Shown here piece by piece: positions 63,526 through 64,000 of a DNA stretch of 64,000 bases. How positions within the stretch are numbered: position 1 is the stretch's first letter; the number at the start of each line of letters is the position of its first letter. Both the position numbers and the translations under genes were made by a program. Source of the stretch: Salegentibacter tibetensis (GTDB lineage: Bacteria > Bacteroidota > Bacteroidia > Flavobacteriales > Flavobacteriaceae); the NCBI RefSeq assembly GCF_020164485.1, contig NZ_JAIQZA010000002.1:165559-229558 (forward strand). Reading direction: 5' to 3'. Under the pieces are notes generated by a model. That model made no database searches, was not told where the DNA came from, and was given only the letters and a program-made list of their open reading frames with translations.

Positions 63526-63796
63526 ATTATGCTGTCCTTTCGATAAGGAAGACCTTGAGCTCACCACGATTTCCAAAGATTTGGACGGGAAAATTATAGA
63601 GGGCTTTTTAAGCTGCAAGAAATGCAAACGTATTTATCCAATAATTAAAGGAATTCCAATTATGAACCCTGATGAGTACAGGGAATTTAAACTGGAAGCT
63701 CCGCTAATGGAAAAGTGGAGTCAATATTTAAATGGAAAGAGAATTGAGAATTTTCGATTGGTTACTGATACGGAGCAGAATAGTTCGAAAGAGTAG
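63503..63796 (+). CDS. Trm112-like zinc-ribbon protein
   Basis: A 97-residue protein with the Trm112/UPF0434 pattern: KLCCPFDKEDLELT (cysteines 10 and 11; the usual second CxxC cysteine is aspartate 14) and LSCKKCKRIYPIIKGIPIMNPDE with two cysteines and the IYPI-GIP signature. Trm112 proteins activate and stabilise SAM methyltransferases in eukaryotes and archaea. The methyltransferase at the head of this operon is a natural partner, which is inference. It ends the operon, 23 bases before the flanking repeat. Confidence 0.85.
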   Translation: MKTSTIDKLCCPFDKEDLELTTISKDLDGKIIEGFLSCKKCKRIYPIIKGIPIMNPDEYREFKLEAPLMEKWSQYLNGKRIENFRLVTDTEQNSSKE

Positions 63797-63819
63797 AGCT
63801 AAAGAACCTAATAGGATAA

Positions 63820-63874
63820 ACCCCTCCGGCCTGCGGCCACCTCCCCTTGAAAAAAGGGGAGGAGCTAAAATTTA
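63820..63874. repeat. 55-nt copy of the repeat-array sequence, downstream of the operon
   Basis: Identical over 55 bases to 60109-60163 and in the same orientation, starting ACCCCTCCGGCC and ending GCTAAAATTTA. The TPP-controlled operon therefore lies between direct copies of the same sequence. Confidence 0.9.
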
Positions 63875-63901
63875 TTGGTCTCAAAAAAGGGATTTAAACC
63901 C

Positions 63902-63916
63902 TGCAATTTTATTGCA
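63902..63916. mobile_element. Possible IS200/IS605-type left-end hairpin
   Basis: TGCAAT-TTT-ATTGCA is a perfect 6-bp hairpin 38 bases before the transposase start, preceded by an imperfect GGGATTTAAACCC palindrome. IS200/IS605 elements have subterminal hairpins recognised by the Y1 transposase. The other end lies outside the window. Confidence 0.45.
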
Positions 63917-63954
63917 GCACTTTAGTATTGCGAAAAAATCTATATTTTCGAGCT

Positions 63955-64000
63955 ATGAGTTATCAACGAAAAGGCTCACACACAGTCAGTCATTTGACTT
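63955..64000 (+). CDS. tnpA: IS200/IS605-family Y1 transposase (TnpA), N-terminal fragment
   Basis: Only 15 codons are visible (MSYQRKGSHTVSHLT). The RKGSHTV start matches the N-terminus of IS200/IS605 TnpA proteins, which normally continue into a YHxVWVTKYR segment; that part is cut off by the window edge. This would be a single-strand DNA transposase. The hairpins upstream support the call. Confidence 0.6.
   Translation, partial: MSYQRKGSHTVSHLT

Overview
The window is a chromosomal segment of a marine-type Flavobacteriaceae bacterium (Bacteroidota). The signs are: promoters with the Bacteroidota -7 element TAnnTTTG instead of a sigma70 -10 box; a short primary sigma factor without region 1.1; type IX secretion (T9SS) components and two giant cargo proteins with T9SS sorting domains; a Na+-translocating NQR operon; and low-GC coding DNA. 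The gene style resembles the Gramella/Salegentibacter group, but that placement is inference from sequence style only.

Layout. 1-11.3 kb: a truncated FAD oxidoreductase and an NAD(P)-binding protein, rpoD, rpsO-pnp, accD, fbaA and a TamL-type outer-membrane lipoprotein, nearly all on the minus strand, with clear intrinsic terminators. 10.5-19 kb: a SpoU-type RNA methyltransferase, porT (T9SS), menG/ubiE, trkA-trkH, an aminotransferase, a fatty-acid desaturase and rsmG. 19-35.4 kb: two adjacent giant secreted proteins (about 2025 and 3406 residues). They have different repeat-rich N-terminal halves but the same LamG plus C-terminal module and T9SS sorting tail. 35.7-41 kb: pruA, a TANGO2/NRDE protein, apaG, a DUF3667 gene broken by two frameshifts, and the T9SS plug protein. 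41.1-48.8 kb: nqrABCDEF, a small unknown protein and apbE, the flavin transferase that would flavinylate NqrB and NqrC. 48.9-59.6 kb: a broken secreted-protein gene, an S41 protease, then minus-strand housekeeping genes (methyltransferase, HNH-like protein, map, HAD phosphatase, thioredoxin-like, gpmI), two L,D-transpeptidases, a GNAT protein and a ClpP. 59.7-64 kb: tRNA-Gly followed by a variable, repeat-rich region.

The most unusual part is 59.7-64 kb. A tRNA-Gly(TCC) has a 20-nt copy of its 3' end 133 bp downstream. Next comes a three-unit array of about 250-278 bp repeats. Then a TPP riboswitch with a built-in terminator controls a tightly overlapped four-gene operon: SAM methyltransferase, PurM/HypE-like ATP-binding protein, ThiE/TenI-like protein lacking the usual catalytic residues, and Trm112-like zinc protein. 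A 55-nt sequence identical to part of the repeat array follows the operon, and then an IS200/IS605-type transposase begins. No canonical thiamin biosynthesis gene is present. This looks like an undescribed thiamin-pyrophosphate-responsive pathway on a mobile or rearranged segment; its chemistry cannot be read from the sequence.

A second theme is the cell surface: porT, the T9SS plug gene, the TamL gene and two very large T9SS cargo genes lie in one window. A third is a family of intergenic inverted repeats (four copies), two of which sit where transcription terminators are expected.
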